A stretch of 64,000 nt of DNA from contig NZ_CP094264.1 in assembly GCF_023614235.1 (NCBI RefSeq), positions 2,728,001 to 2,792,000 of the forward strand. Direction: 5' to 3'. Numbering within the stretch: position 1 is the stretch's first letter; each line of letters opens with the position of its first letter. Positions 1 through 7,994 of the stretch are shown in pieces. The translations under genes were made by a program, and so were the position numbers. Below the pieces are notes generated by a model. It was not told the origin of the DNA. It searched no databases and saw nothing but the letters and a program-made list of their open reading frames with translations. The stretch is from Streptomyces sp. MRC013 (lineage in GTDB: Bacteria > Actinomycetota > Actinomycetes > Streptomycetales > Streptomycetaceae).

Positions 1-1073
1 GCGACCACCAGCAGCGTGAAGAAGATCCGCTTGAACCACCTGCGGCCCGTTCGCGGCTTGCTGAGGTCGGCGTCGCCGTACGCGCCGTAGCCGCCCCCGG
101 GGGGCATGCCGCCGTAACCGATGTCGTCGCCGCTGCCGGGAGGGCCGAAGCCGCCCGCCGGCGGCGGACCGGACCTGCCCAGGCCGGACGCGCGGCCCGC
201 CGGGGTCTGCATGGCGCCGCCGTCGTTGAGCTGCGGCTGGTTCTCGGCGACCGCGCCGACGACCACCGGGCTGTCACTGGGCCGGCCGGAGGCGGTGTCG
301 CCGCCGTCCACGTCCAGGACGTCCGCGACGATCACGGTGATGTTGTCGGGGCCGCCGCCGCGCAGCGCGAGCTGGATGAGCTCCTGGACGGTCTCGTGCG
401 GGTTCTGGTAGCCGGCGAGCGTCTCCTCCATCGTCTGGTGGGAGACGACGCCGGACAGCCCGTCGGAGCAGATCAGGTACCGGTCGCCGGCGCGGACCTC
501 GCGGATGGACAGGTCCGGCTCTACGTGGTCGCCGCTGCCCAGCGCGCGCATCAGGAGGGAGCGCTGCGGATGGGTGGTGGCCTCCTCCTCGGTGATCCTG
601 CCCTCGTCGACGAGGCGCTGGACCCAGGTGTGGTCCTGGGTGATCTGCGTGAGGACACCGTCGCGGAGGAGGTACGCGCGCGAGTCGCCGACGTGGACGA
701 GACCGAGCCGCTGACCGGTCCACAGCAGGGCGGTCAGGGTGGTCCCCATGCCTTCGAGCTGGGGGTCCTCCTCGACCATCACGCGTAGCTGGTCGTTGGC
801 GCGCTGCACCGCGGTGCCGAGGGAGGTCAGGATGTCCGAACCGGGGACGTCGTCGTCGAGCGTGACGAGGGTGGAGATCACTTCGGAGGACGCGACCTCG
901 CCCGCGGCCTGGCCGCCCATGCCGTCGGCGATCGCGAGCAGGCGGGGGCCGGCGTATCCCGAGTCCTCGTTGCCCTCGCGGATCATGCCCTTGTGCGACC
1001 CGGCGGCGAAGCGCAGTGACAGGGTCATGCGCACCTCGCCCGTCGGCTCGGGGTACAGCCGGTCTCGAGCCAC
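1..1073 (-). CDS. PP2C-family Ser/Thr protein phosphatase (PstP-like), C-terminus cut by window edge
   Basis: A PPM/PP2C phosphatase that would remove phosphate from Ser/Thr proteins modified by the Hanks-type kinases. The frame reads open from a GTG at 1073 to the window edge (about 357 codons). Visible PP2C signatures are an N-terminal GNEDSG stretch, ADGMGGQ (residues ~50-56), GDSRAYL and CSDGLSG; the acidic residues in these are the family's metal ligands. After the catalytic domain (~residues 15-250) comes a Gly/Pro-rich linker and the start of a hydrophobic segment (FFTLLVV) just before the edge, so it is a membrane-anchored phosphatase. The GTG has a GGAGG about 7 bases upstream; an ATG at 1028 lies 15 codons further in. 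It lies 81 bases after fhaB, giving the actinobacterial FHA-FHA-phosphatase order. Identity as PstP is by family and context. Confidence 0.9.
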   Translation of the reverse strand, partial: MARDRLYPEPTGEVRMTLSLRFAAGSHKGMIREGNEDSGYAGPRLLAIADGMGGQAAGEVASSEVISTLVTLDDDVPGSDILTSLGTAVQRANDQLRVMVEEDPQLEGMGTTLTALLWTGQRLGLVHVGDSRAYLLRDGVLTQITQDHTWVQRLVDEGRITEEEATTHPQRSLLMRALGSGDHVEPDLSIREVRAGDRYLICSDGLSGVVSHQTMEETLAGYQNPHETVQELIQLALRGGGPDNITVIVADVLDVDGGDTASGRPSDSPVVVGAVAENQPQLNDGGAMQTPAGRASGLGRSGPPPAGGFGPPGSGDDIGYGGMPPGGGYGAYGDADLSKPRTGRRWFKRIFFTLLVV

Positions 1074-1154
1074 ACTGCCCACCCTCCGGTCGGGAGCCCC
1101 CTCCGGTCCCCTGGGACCGACGCGGCTCGCTCGCTCCGCTCGCTCATTGTCGTA

Positions 1155-1648
1155 CTACTTCCGCAGCTCGATGACGGTCTTGCCGATGCGGATCGGCGCG
1201 CCCAGCGGAATCGGGGTCGGCGCGGTGAGTCGGGTCCGGTCGAGATAGGTGCCGTTGGTGGACCCGAGATCCTCGACGATCCACTGGCCGTCACGGTCCG
1301 GGTAGATCCTGGCATGCCGACTGGAGGCGTAGTCGTCGTCCAGCACGATCGTGGAGTCGTGGGCCCGGCCCAGAGTGATGGTCTGGCCCTGGAGCGCGAC
1401 CGTCGTACCGGTCAGCGTGCCCTCGGACACGACCAGCTTGGTCGGGGCGCCGCGGCGCTGCCGCTGCTGGGGGGCGCGGCCCCCTGGCGCCCGCCCTGCT
1501 GCGGCCGCGCGCCCTCGCGGCGCGAACCGCGCTGCGTGACCCGCGTCCCGAACAGGTCGCTGCGGATGACCTGGACGGCCACGATGACGAACAGCCACAG
1601 TACGGCGAGGAAACCCAACCGCATGACCGTGAGGGTCAGCTCTGACAT
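1155..1648 (-). CDS. fhaB: FhaB-type membrane FHA-domain protein (apparent 1-base frameshift)
   Basis: A small FHA protein that binds phosphothreonine and, in actinobacteria, links kinases to cell-wall and division proteins. The N-terminus begins MSELTLTVMRLGF and forms one membrane helix (~residues 5-25). After a Gln/Arg/Ala-rich linker the C-terminal ~95 residues are an FHA domain with LGR, SSRHARI and DLGSTNGT. The two parts lie in different frames: the switch is at a G6 run (1469-1474), where one more G restores a continuous 164-codon frame (AAPPQQRQR across the junction). I therefore treat it as one intact gene with a likely sequencing error. Its ATG is 10 bases after the fhaA stop, so the two are probably co-transcribed. 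Confidence 0.85.
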
Positions 1649-1658
1649 TGCCCCCGCT

Positions 1659-2498
1659 TCACCCTTCGGCTTGCCGGTAAACGATGGTGGTACTGCCCAC
1701 GACGATCCGCGAGCCGTCGCGGAGCGTAGCGCGGGTGGTGTGCTGGCCGTCCACCACGATGCCGTTGGTGGATCCGAGATCCTGGATCGTCGAGGGCGTT
1801 CCGGTCCGGATCTCGCAGTGGCGGCGGGACACGCCGGGGTCGTCGATCCGCACGTCGGCGTCGGTGCTGCGGCCCAGCACGAGGGTGGGGCGGGAGATCT
1901 GGTGGCGCGTGCCGTTGATCTCGATCCAGCGGCGTACCTGTCCGGCACCCGGTGCGTGGCCCGGGAGGCCGGGCGGGCGGTGTGCGCCGCCGACGCCGGG
2001 CGGCGGCGCGGCGGGCATCGGCGGGGCGCCGGTGGGCGGGTAGCCGTAGCCGCCACGGCCGCCCCGGCCGTGCGGCGGGCCTGCCGGGGGCGCGCCGTCG
2101 GCGGGCTGCGCCGATTGCGAGGAGCTGGCCGCCAGCGTGCGGCTGCGGACGCGGTAGAGGCCGGTGTCGAGGTCGTCGGCCTTCTCCAGGTGGACCTTGA
2201 TGGGGCCCATGAACGTGTACCGCTGCTGCTTGGCGTAGTCCCTGACCAGGCCGGCGAGCTCGTCGCCGAGCTGCCCCGAGTACGGGCTGAGGCGCTCGTA
2301 GTCGGGTGTGCTCAGCTCGACGATGAAGTCGTTGGGGACGACCGTCCGCTCGCGGTTCCAGATCGTCGCGTTGTTGTCGCACTCGCGCTGGAGGGCCCCG
2401 GCGATCTCGACCGGCTGGACCTCGGACTTGAAGACCTTGGCGAAGGTGCCGTTGACCAGGCCTTCGAGTCGCTGCTCGAACCGCTTCAGGACTCCCAT
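1659..2498 (-). CDS. fhaA: FhaA-type protein: DUF3662 plus C-terminal FHA domain
   Basis: A cytoplasmic phosphothreonine reader (279 aa). Residues ~1-125 (MGVLKRFEQRLEGLVNGTF onward) form the DUF3662/FhaA N-terminal domain. A Gly/Pro/Ala-rich linker covers ~126-195, and residues ~200-279 are an FHA domain with LGRSTDADV, VSRRHCEI and DLGSTNG. In mycobacteria FhaA binds the pseudokinase MviN and controls peptidoglycan synthesis; the same role here is inference from the family. The ATG at 2498 follows a strong GGAGGTG ribosome site. It leads a minus-strand operon with fhaB and the PP2C phosphatase. The full actinobacterial cluster usually continues with rodA, pbpA and pknAB, which would be left of this window. 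Confidence 0.93.
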   Translation of the reverse strand: MGVLKRFEQRLEGLVNGTFAKVFKSEVQPVEIAGALQRECDNNATIWNRERTVVPNDFIVELSTPDYERLSPYSGQLGDELAGLVRDYAKQQRYTFMGPIKVHLEKADDLDTGLYRVRSRTLAASSSQSAQPADGAPPAGPPHGRGGRGGYGYPPTGAPPMPAAPPPGVGGAHRPPGLPGHAPGAGQVRRWIEINGTRHQISRPTLVLGRSTDADVRIDDPGVSRRHCEIRTGTPSTIQDLGSTNGIVVDGQHTTRATLRDGSRIVVGSTTIVYRQAEG

Positions 2499-2519
2499 GG
2501 GGCACCTCCTCCGTCGTTG

Positions 2520-2967
2520 CAGTCCTGGTACTGCTTACCGATCGTATCCACGCGTCGGGAAATCGGCTGGTTCCCCTTCCCTGCCCTGTGGACGAGTGTC
2601 ACCTCTCACATCTCCCGTACGGATCGTAGAGGTGGTCTGCGCACAGTGTCCCGCACCCGGGACCCGCCCGGGGCGCGCGGGGCGGAGCGTTCCGGTCCGC
2701 GCCGATCGAGCACGTCGGGCCCGTCGCCCGGTGGCCGGGTGTCCATGTGTACGTCTCCGTGGCGTGCGTGGTGTGCGTGACGTGAGCGAAGTGCACCGTG
2801 GAGGGCGGTGCGCGTGCGCTCCGGTGCCGTCCCTCCCTCTCCTCCTTGTTCGTCCGCCGGTCACCCGAAACAACGGATGTGAATCCACCCCCTGCGACGT
2901 GCTAATCTTCAGATGTCGCCAAGCGGTCGCGCCGAAAAGACGGGGCCCGGGGCGACGACACCCAAAT
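2520..2967. other. Intergenic region between fhaA and tRNA-Leu, no gene seen
   Basis: About 450 bases separate the divergent fhaA start and the tRNA gene. Short ORFs here have no domain signature and poor codon bias. A TAATCT at 2903-2908 lies 60 bases before the tRNA and could be its -10 element, but I see no good -35 partner. Confidence 0.4.
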
Positions 2968-3051
2968 GCGCGGGTGGCGGAATAGGCAGACGCGCTGGAT
3001 TCAGGTTCCAGTGCCCGCAAGGGCGTGGGGGTTCAACTCCCCCCTCGCGCA
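2968..3051 (+). tRNA. tRNA-Leu (anticodon CAG)
   Basis: An 84-base class II tRNA. The acceptor arm GCGCGGG pairs with CTCGCGC followed by A; the CCA end is not encoded. The anticodon stem CTGGA/TCCAG closes the loop TTCAGGT, so the anticodon is CAG at 3002-3004 and it reads CUG, the main Leu codon in high-GC Streptomyces. A long variable arm (TGCCCGCAAGGGCG) and a T arm with GGTTCAACTCC complete the fold. It is followed at once by a perfect hairpin terminator and then by mobile-element remnants, consistent with tRNA genes serving as integration sites, though I found no duplicated 3' end. Confidence 0.97.
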
Positions 3052-3088
3052 CTGAGGGACACCGACGAAAGTGTCCTTGCAGCACCGA

Positions 3089-3128
3089 CGAAACGGTCGG
3101 CATCGTGATCACGATGCCGACCGTTTCG
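3089..3128 (+). terminator. Perfect 40-base palindrome, tRNA terminator
   Basis: The sequence from CGAAACGGTCGG to its mirror CCGACCGTTTCG is a perfect inverted repeat with 20-base arms and no loop, centred on GTGATCAC. It is followed by a short T run (CTTTTCC). Position, 37 bases after the tRNA, and structure fit a strong intrinsic terminator. Confidence 0.85.
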
Positions 3129-3234
3129 CTTTTCCCTGCTGGTCAGGTGGGGCGTGGTGCGGTTTGCACGCGTGACTGCCCGGAGGCTGGGGAGCCGTCG
3201 GGCAGTCGTGTTCCGGGTTTTCGGTTGTTGGCCT

Positions 3235-3660
3235 TCAGTCGGCTTGCCGGGGCGTGACCCCTCTCACGCAGTCGTCTCGGTGAGGTAGCCCTTGGGTGTC
3301 CAGGGGCTTGGTCCTGCGGCGGCGGGTGGGGCGGCGGTGGGGCTGGCCGCCGTGGAGCGCGATGTTGCCGGCCCGGGTGGCGAGCTTGCGTTTGTTGGCG
3401 TGGGCGAGCTGGAAGGCCAGGAGGACGGCCTGGGCGGCGATGCCGCGGATGCGGCGGGTGCCGGCGGACTCCAGGCGCTCGTAGAGGGGGTCCTTGCCGA
3501 AGCCGTTCCTGTCCTCGACGGCGTTGTCGTTCATGCCCTCGACGGCGTTGCGGAGCCGGGAGTGGACGCGCTGCCATTCCGCGGTGCCGTACTGGAGGGG
3601 TCGCCAGAGCTGGGCGCCGGCCTCGGGCGGGAGGGTGACGGTGCGCTGGGTTCAGGCCGG
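3235..3660 (-). pseudogene. C-terminal fragment of a mobile-element-associated protein (family not firmly recognised)
   Basis: The frame ends at a TGA (3235-3237) and reads back through EGMNDNAVEDRNGFGKDP, ERLESAGTRRIRGIAAQA and FQLAHANKRKL to an in-frame TGA at about 3652-3654, just inside the border of the IS3 element. The pattern (Trp-Arg-rich segment, EGMN, GFGKDP, RRIRGIAAQA, then a hydrophobic stretch) looks like the C-terminus of proteins found on Streptomyces mobile DNA, but I cannot name the family. The N-terminal part is missing, presumably lost when the IS landed or through deletion. Codon use is weaker than in the neighbouring genes. An ATG at 3534 gives a 99-residue frame that could be mistaken for a gene. 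Confidence 0.45.
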
Positions 3661-3690
3661 GGGTGAACCGCTCCGGGATCGGCGGGGGCT

Positions 3691-4614
3691 CTACGTGTTG
3701 ACTCCAGCCGCCGGTCGGGGCCGGTGCCGAGCGCGGTAGCGGGTTTCGTGTTCGTGGGACGGGACGTCTCCGATCGCGGAGCGGAGGCGCTGGTTGGTGA
3801 ACCGGTCCACCCATTCCGCGGTGGCGAGTTCGACCTCGGCAAGGCCGTGCCAGGGTCTGCGCGGTTTGATCGACTCCGTTTTGCAAAGGTCGGTCTGGGA
3901 CTTCATGAGGGTGTTGTCCGGGCGTCGCCGACGGTGCCGATCGAAGCATCGACGCCGGCCTCGAGAAGGCGGGCGGTGAACGTGGAAGACGTCTACCGGC
4001 TGCCCGCATCCGAGTGATGCACCGAGCCCTGGCTCAGCGGGAGTTCGGGAACGGTCCCGACGCCACGACGCCATGTCCAGGGCATCGAGTACGAAGCTTG
4101 GCCCGCTTGCCGGTGGCCGCGGACCAGCCGGCGGTCGTCCGCGAGTACACGTCCACGACGAAGGCGACGTGGACGATCCCGGACCAGGTGGCCACGTGGA
4201 CGATCCCGGACCAGGTGGCCACGTAGGTGAAGTCGGCAACCCACCGCTGGTTCGGACGGGACGCGGTGAAGTCGCGCATGAGCGGGTCAGAGGCCCGCTC
4301 GTCGTCGCGGATGGCGGTGCGGATCTTCCTCCCGCGCCGGGCGGCCGGGCGCCCTGAAGGCCGGGTTCGCGCATCAGCCGGGCCACCGTGCAGCGGGCTG
4401 CCGGTATGCCTTCGCGGTGCAGCCGCCGCCAGACCCTCCGCACCCCGTGGACGCCGGAGCTGTCCGCGTGAACGCGGCTGATCCGCGCCTTCAGCTCCGC
4501 GTCGCGAACCGACCGTGAGCCGGGGATCCGGTTTTCGGCGGCGTAGTAGGTGCTCGGTGCGTTCTTCAGCCCGTGACCGGTCAGGCCCCGGCGGATCGGC
4601 CCGACTCCGCACAC
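3691..4614 (-). pseudogene. IS3 transposase OrfB, multiply frameshifted
   Basis: Fragments of an IS3-type DDE integrase are spread over at least three frames: the N-terminal HTH_21-like part (VRDAELKARISRVHADSSG, GVRRVWRRLHREGIPAARCT), the catalytic start (RPNQRWVADFTYVATWSG), SVHHSDAGSR and the end (RPWHGLAEVELATAEWVDRF). Frame changes fall near 4340-4380, 4090-4110 and 3990-4030. The segment that normally reads DNALAES, with the catalytic Glu, here reads DNTLMKS, so the third acidic residue is also lost. A 9-residue tandem duplication (VATWSGIVH twice) sits just after the first catalytic Asp. Confidence 0.85.
4167..4220. repeat. 27-bp tandem duplication inside the dead transposase
   Basis: Two exact adjacent copies (4167-4193 and 4194-4220) of ACGTGGACGATCCCGGACCA plus GGTGGCC. 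The duplication keeps the frame and adds nine residues to the transposase, a slippage scar in a gene no longer under selection. Confidence 0.95.
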
Positions 4615-4964
4615 CTGGCGGTGTGCGTCGACGAACGCTGCGAGCGTTTCGACGGCCGGTCGAGCTCGGCCGTGAAGGAGGCCGATGCCGCCCCCGAAAT
4701 CTCGTTCGTCCGCCGCAGCCCGGCGTTCTCGGCCCGCAGCCGCTTGACCTCCACGGCCTCCTCGGACGTGGCACCGGGCCGTCGGCCGCCGCCGACTTCG
4801 GCCTTGCGGCCCCAGGTCCGCACCGTCCCAGCCGCACCGATCCCCAGCTTGGCTGCGACCGCCTTCATCGGGGACTACTCGGTCGGGTGGTTGGGACGGA
4901 TCTCCGCGACCATGCGCACCGCGCGCTCACGAAGCTCGGGCGGGTAGGGGGACGGACGGGCCAC
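4581..4964 (-). pseudogene. IS3 transposase OrfA with premature stop
   Basis: A GTG at 4964, preceded by GAGAGGAG, starts VARPSPYPPELRERAVRM, the usual beginning of IS3 OrfA (HTH_Tnp_1). The frame hits a TAG (4875-4877) after about 29 codons. It then continues as MKAVAAKLGIGAAGTVRTWG and a leucine-zipper-like LRAENAGLRR. In intact elements this HTH plus zipper protein is made alone or fused to OrfB by -1 frameshifting. The internal stop and the decay of orfB mean no transposase can be made. Its 3' end overlaps the start of the orfB remnant. Confidence 0.85.
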
Positions 4965-5018
4965 GACTCGCTCCTCTCAGGGAACCGGGCCCCCGTCAGG
5001 CCCGGAGTGTTTCGTTCG

Positions 5019-5857
5019 TCACTGTCCCTTTCGTTCGGGTCGGTCCAACAGGTCGGTCGGGCGCCCCGCGGCCCCTGACGGACGCCCGGCGGTGGCCGTC
5101 AGCGCGGCGCGGACCGAGTCCAGGAGCGCGGTCCGCGCGCTGTGCAGGAAGAAGTGGTCGCCGGGCAGGAGACGGCGGGTGAAGCCGCCCGTCGTCTGCT
5201 CGTGCCAGGGGTCCACCCGGTCGGCCGGCACCTCCCGGTCCTCCGTTCCGGCGAAGGCCACGACGGGGCACCCGAGTGGTGGCTCGGGCCGGTGAACGTA
5301 CGTTTCGACGACCGAGAAGTCCGCGCGGATCGTCGGCATGAGCAGGTCGAGCAGCTCCGGTTCGGCGTACACCTCTTCCGGGACGGCGCCCAGTTCGCGC
5401 AGCCTGCCCACCACGACGTCGTCCGGCTGGTCGTGGATCTGCCGGTGCCGGCGCCGGAGCTGGGGAGCCGGGGCGCCGGAGACGAAGAGGACGCGCGGCT
5501 CGGCGGCGCCGCGCCTCCGCAGCGCCCGGGCCAGTTCGAACGCCAGCAGGGCGCCCATGCTGTGCCCGAAGAGCGCGTAGGGGACGTCGAGTTCGCCGGA
5601 CAGCGCGGTGGCGAGCTCGTCGACGAGCGGTTCAGCCCGTTCGAAGGCCTTCTCCCTCCAGCGGGTCAGCCGGCCGGGCAGCTCGACCGGGCAGACTTCG
5701 ACGTCGTCCGGGAAGAGAGAGGGCCACGCGGCGTAGATCGAGGTCCCGCCTCCGCCGTACGGAAGGCAGAAGAGGCGGACGGACGGTGCGGCCGGGCGCC
5801 GCGCGGCCACGATCCAGCCGTGGGCACGCGTCGCTCGGGGGGTGGGGTTCGGTTCAT
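5019..5857 (-). CDS. Type II thioesterase of an NRPS/PKS system (possible 1-base frameshift near the start)
   Basis: An alpha/beta-hydrolase that removes wrong or stalled acyl groups from carrier proteins. It shows CLPYGGGGTS near the N-terminus, the nucleophile elbow GHSMGA, a late Asp (FAGTEDREVP) and the catalytic His in PGDHFFLHS, at normal length for the family (263-279 aa). A GTG at 5810 opens the continuous frame but has no good ribosome site. An ATG at 5857 with GGAGA in front lies in another frame; adding one base at 5818-5819 joins the two into 279 codons and restores the usual Trp-Ile before the first strand. It lies 25 bases after the NRPS remnant and was its partner. With that synthetase broken, its present substrate is unclear. 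Confidence 0.85.
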
Positions 5858-5882
5858 GTCGAGGTCTCCGTGACAGATCGGC

Positions 5883-7330
5883 TCAGCCGGCGAGCAGTGC
5901 CCGAGCTTCTTCCCCGGACAGTTTCCCGATCCCAGCGAGGAGATGGTCCTCGATGACGAGAGCGGTGTCCTCCAGCGTCTCGTCGTCGAAGGAGACACGG
6001 ACCGGCAGCTCGGTGCCGAGCGCCTTGCACAGGTGGACCACGGCACGCATGGCCGTGAGCGAGTCCCCGCCGAGGGCGGAGAAGTCGTCGTGGACACCGA
6101 CGCGCTCGACCCGGAGCGTGTTCGCCCAAAGCTCGGCGACGGCCTCCTCGACCGGCGTGCACGGCGCCTCGTAGGGCGGGAGGTCTTCGGGAAGGTGCGC
6201 GAGTTCGGTGACCTTCAGGCGGTCGGTGACCTGGTCGACGACCTGACGGGGCTCGGTGTGCCCACCGGCGAAGCGAGTACGCGGCACCTCGTGACGGTCG
6301 AGCAGCTCCTGAAGGGCGGCACGCGGCGCCGACAGGTCGAGTCGGCCGGTGGTCTCGAGGACGAGGGGCACGTTGTAGGGCGCGCTCCCCGGGGTGAGAC
6401 GGTCGAGGAACCAGAGTCGCTGCTGAGCGAAGGAGAGCCGGTGCGGCCCGGATCCGAGGCGCGGGACGGGGATGTGCGCGGCGGCCCGGGGAGGCCGGCG
6501 GCACGGGCGGCGAACCGCGCCACGGTGGGGACCTCGAACAGGTCGCGGACGCCGATTTCCACACCGGGCCGTCCCGCGGCCCGGGCGACGGCCCGGGTCG
6601 CGAGGAGGGAGTGCGCGCCGAGAGCGAGGAAGTCGTCGTGGACGGAGATCTCGGGCGGGCCGGGCAGTTCGGCCCGGACCCGCGCGACGGTCTCCTCGGC
6701 GGCGTTGCGCGGGGCGACGTGCTCGGCGGCCTGGGCGCGGTCGCCGTGCGCCGGCTCCGGGAGGGCTCGGCGGTCGACCTTGCCGTTCGGGGTGACCGGC
6801 AGCGCGGGGAGGGTCACGTACCGGGACGGGACCATGGCGGCGGGCAGCCGGGCGGCGAGGCCGGCACGCAGTGCGGCCGGGTCGGCGGGGAGACCGTCGT
6901 GGGTGGCGACGTGGCCGACGAGACGGCGGCCGTCACCCTCGCCGCGCACGTCGACGACGGCGGCCCGCACGGCCGGGAGGTCGACCAGGGCCCCGGTGAT
7001 CTCCTCGGGTTCGATCCGCACCCCGCGGATCTCGATCTGGGAGTCGACGCGGCCGGGGTACTCCGGTTCCCCGTTCTTACGCCACCGCACGATGTCACCG
7101 GTGCGGTGGCGCCGCTCGCCGTGGCCGAAGGGGCCGGGAACGAAGCGTTCGGCGGTGGGGTCCGGCCGCCCGCCGTGGCCGCGGGCGAGGCACGCGCCGC
7201 CGAGGTGGAGTTCTCCGGGCACCCCGATACCGGTCCCTCGCCCCCACGGGTCGGGCACATGGAGGCGGGTGTCGGCATCGGCCGGCCGATCGGCGGACGG
7301 GAGCCGTCGGGCGGAACCGCGGACACGGGG
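5883..7330 (-). pseudogene. Remnant of a non-ribosomal peptide synthetase (A-T-deltaC-T)
   Basis: Reading down the minus strand: a 5'-truncated adenylation domain with its C-terminal motifs (GVPGELHLGG, RTGDIVRW, GRVDSQIEIRG, PNGKVDRRALP); a carrier domain with LGAHSLLATR, where the phosphopantetheine Ser follows AH instead of the usual GH/GD; the first ~90 residues of a condensation domain (LSFAQQRLWFLDRL); then directly a second carrier domain (ALGGDSLTAMR) and the stop. The condensation domain therefore lacks its HHxxxDG core, the mark of an internal deletion fusing two modules. Frame changes occur near 6480 and 7270. Upstream of ~7330 no adenylation-domain sequence is readable. This is the decayed end of a peptide assembly line, next to its thioesterase. 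Confidence 0.88.
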
Positions 7331-7924
7331 TGGACGGCCGCGACGGGGCGGTGCGTGAGCCGCGCCGGGCCCTGCCGTCGACTGTCGTCGCCCGTAACCC
7401 GGGCCCGGCCGGGGCGGCGCGGGCGGTGAGGAAGGCGCCGATCACCCGATCCAGAGCGTCGCCGTCGAGCTGGACGAGAAGACGTCGCAGGGTGGGGCCC
7501 TGCCCGTTGGACCGCCTCCGGGCCGTCCCCGACGGCGTTGGCCGGTCCCGCTCGCGGTGGGAGGGACGATGCGGTGGGCCGCCGTCCTCACGCACGGAGG
7601 TAAGGGCTGGACCGTCGGGTTGCGGCGGCGGGTGTTCCCGGCGGGGGAGGGTCGGGTTCGCCCGGGGTGCTGGTCGCCGGAGTGAGCCCGGATGGCCTGC
7701 GGGCGGCCCAGGCCACTGGGGAGGGTGTGGGTGCCGGTGGCGATGCCGTAGGGGCGCGCGGTGGCGGTGGCGGTGGCGGAGTGGGGGTGGTGGGGTGTCG
7801 GCGTGCGCGGCGGCGTGGCACGGGTGTGCACGGCGGTCGCGATGCCGGTCCTCAGGAGAGCGGTCCTCACGGCGGCCGGGGAACCGCAGCGGCCCGTGGC
7901 GGAGACGGGGGTGTGTGAGTGAGG
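7331..7924. other. Low-complexity GC-rich stretch, no gene supported
   Basis: About 600 bases between the NRPS remnant and the DUF2252 gene. ORFs in several frames encode only Pro/Arg/Gly-rich sequence without domains, and 7730-7800 is dominated by GGTGGC-type repeats. Some of the left part may be eroded NRPS, since a segment reading LDGDALDRVIGAFL is seen on the minus strand at about 7430-7480, but this is too short to assign. Confidence 0.4.
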
Positions 7925-7933
7925 GTTATCCAC
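7925..7933 (+). promoter_or_regulatory. DnaA box (TTATCCACA)
   Basis: An exact 9-base DnaA box, 62 bases before the likely DUF2252 start. One of three exact boxes seen in regulatory gaps of this window. Actual DnaA binding is inference. Confidence 0.5.
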
Positions 7934-7994
7934 AGGGGAAGACGGACGGGTGCCGGAGGGGTACCGTCGTCGCACATCGGGTCGAAATCACGTG

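Larger units (their letters stand above)
3664..5021 (-). mobile_element. Degenerate IS3-family insertion sequence (~1.36 kb)
   Basis: Both ends carry similar terminal inverted repeats: on the plus strand at 3664-3690 (TGAACCGCTCCGGGATC then GGCGGGGGC), and on the minus strand reading from 5021 (CTCCGGG, four bases, then ACGGGGGC). Between them lie orfA and orfB in the IS3 order on the minus strand. Length fits IS3 elements (1.2-1.6 kb). The element is dead: orfA has a stop codon, orfB has several frame changes and an in-frame 27-base duplication. I see no target-site duplication, so one flank has been rearranged. The outer ends are approximate. Confidence 0.75.

Noticed and set aside
2968..7330. 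Integrative element with att repeats at tRNA-Leu
   Set aside because: I looked for a second copy of the tRNA 3' end (GTTCAACTCCCCCCTCGCGC) up to the DUF2252 gene and saw none, and no integrase gene is present.
5092..7429. Plus-strand ORFs across the thioesterase and NRPS remnant
   Set aside because: Sequence is Gly/Arg/Val-rich shadow; all recognisable motifs are on the minus strand.
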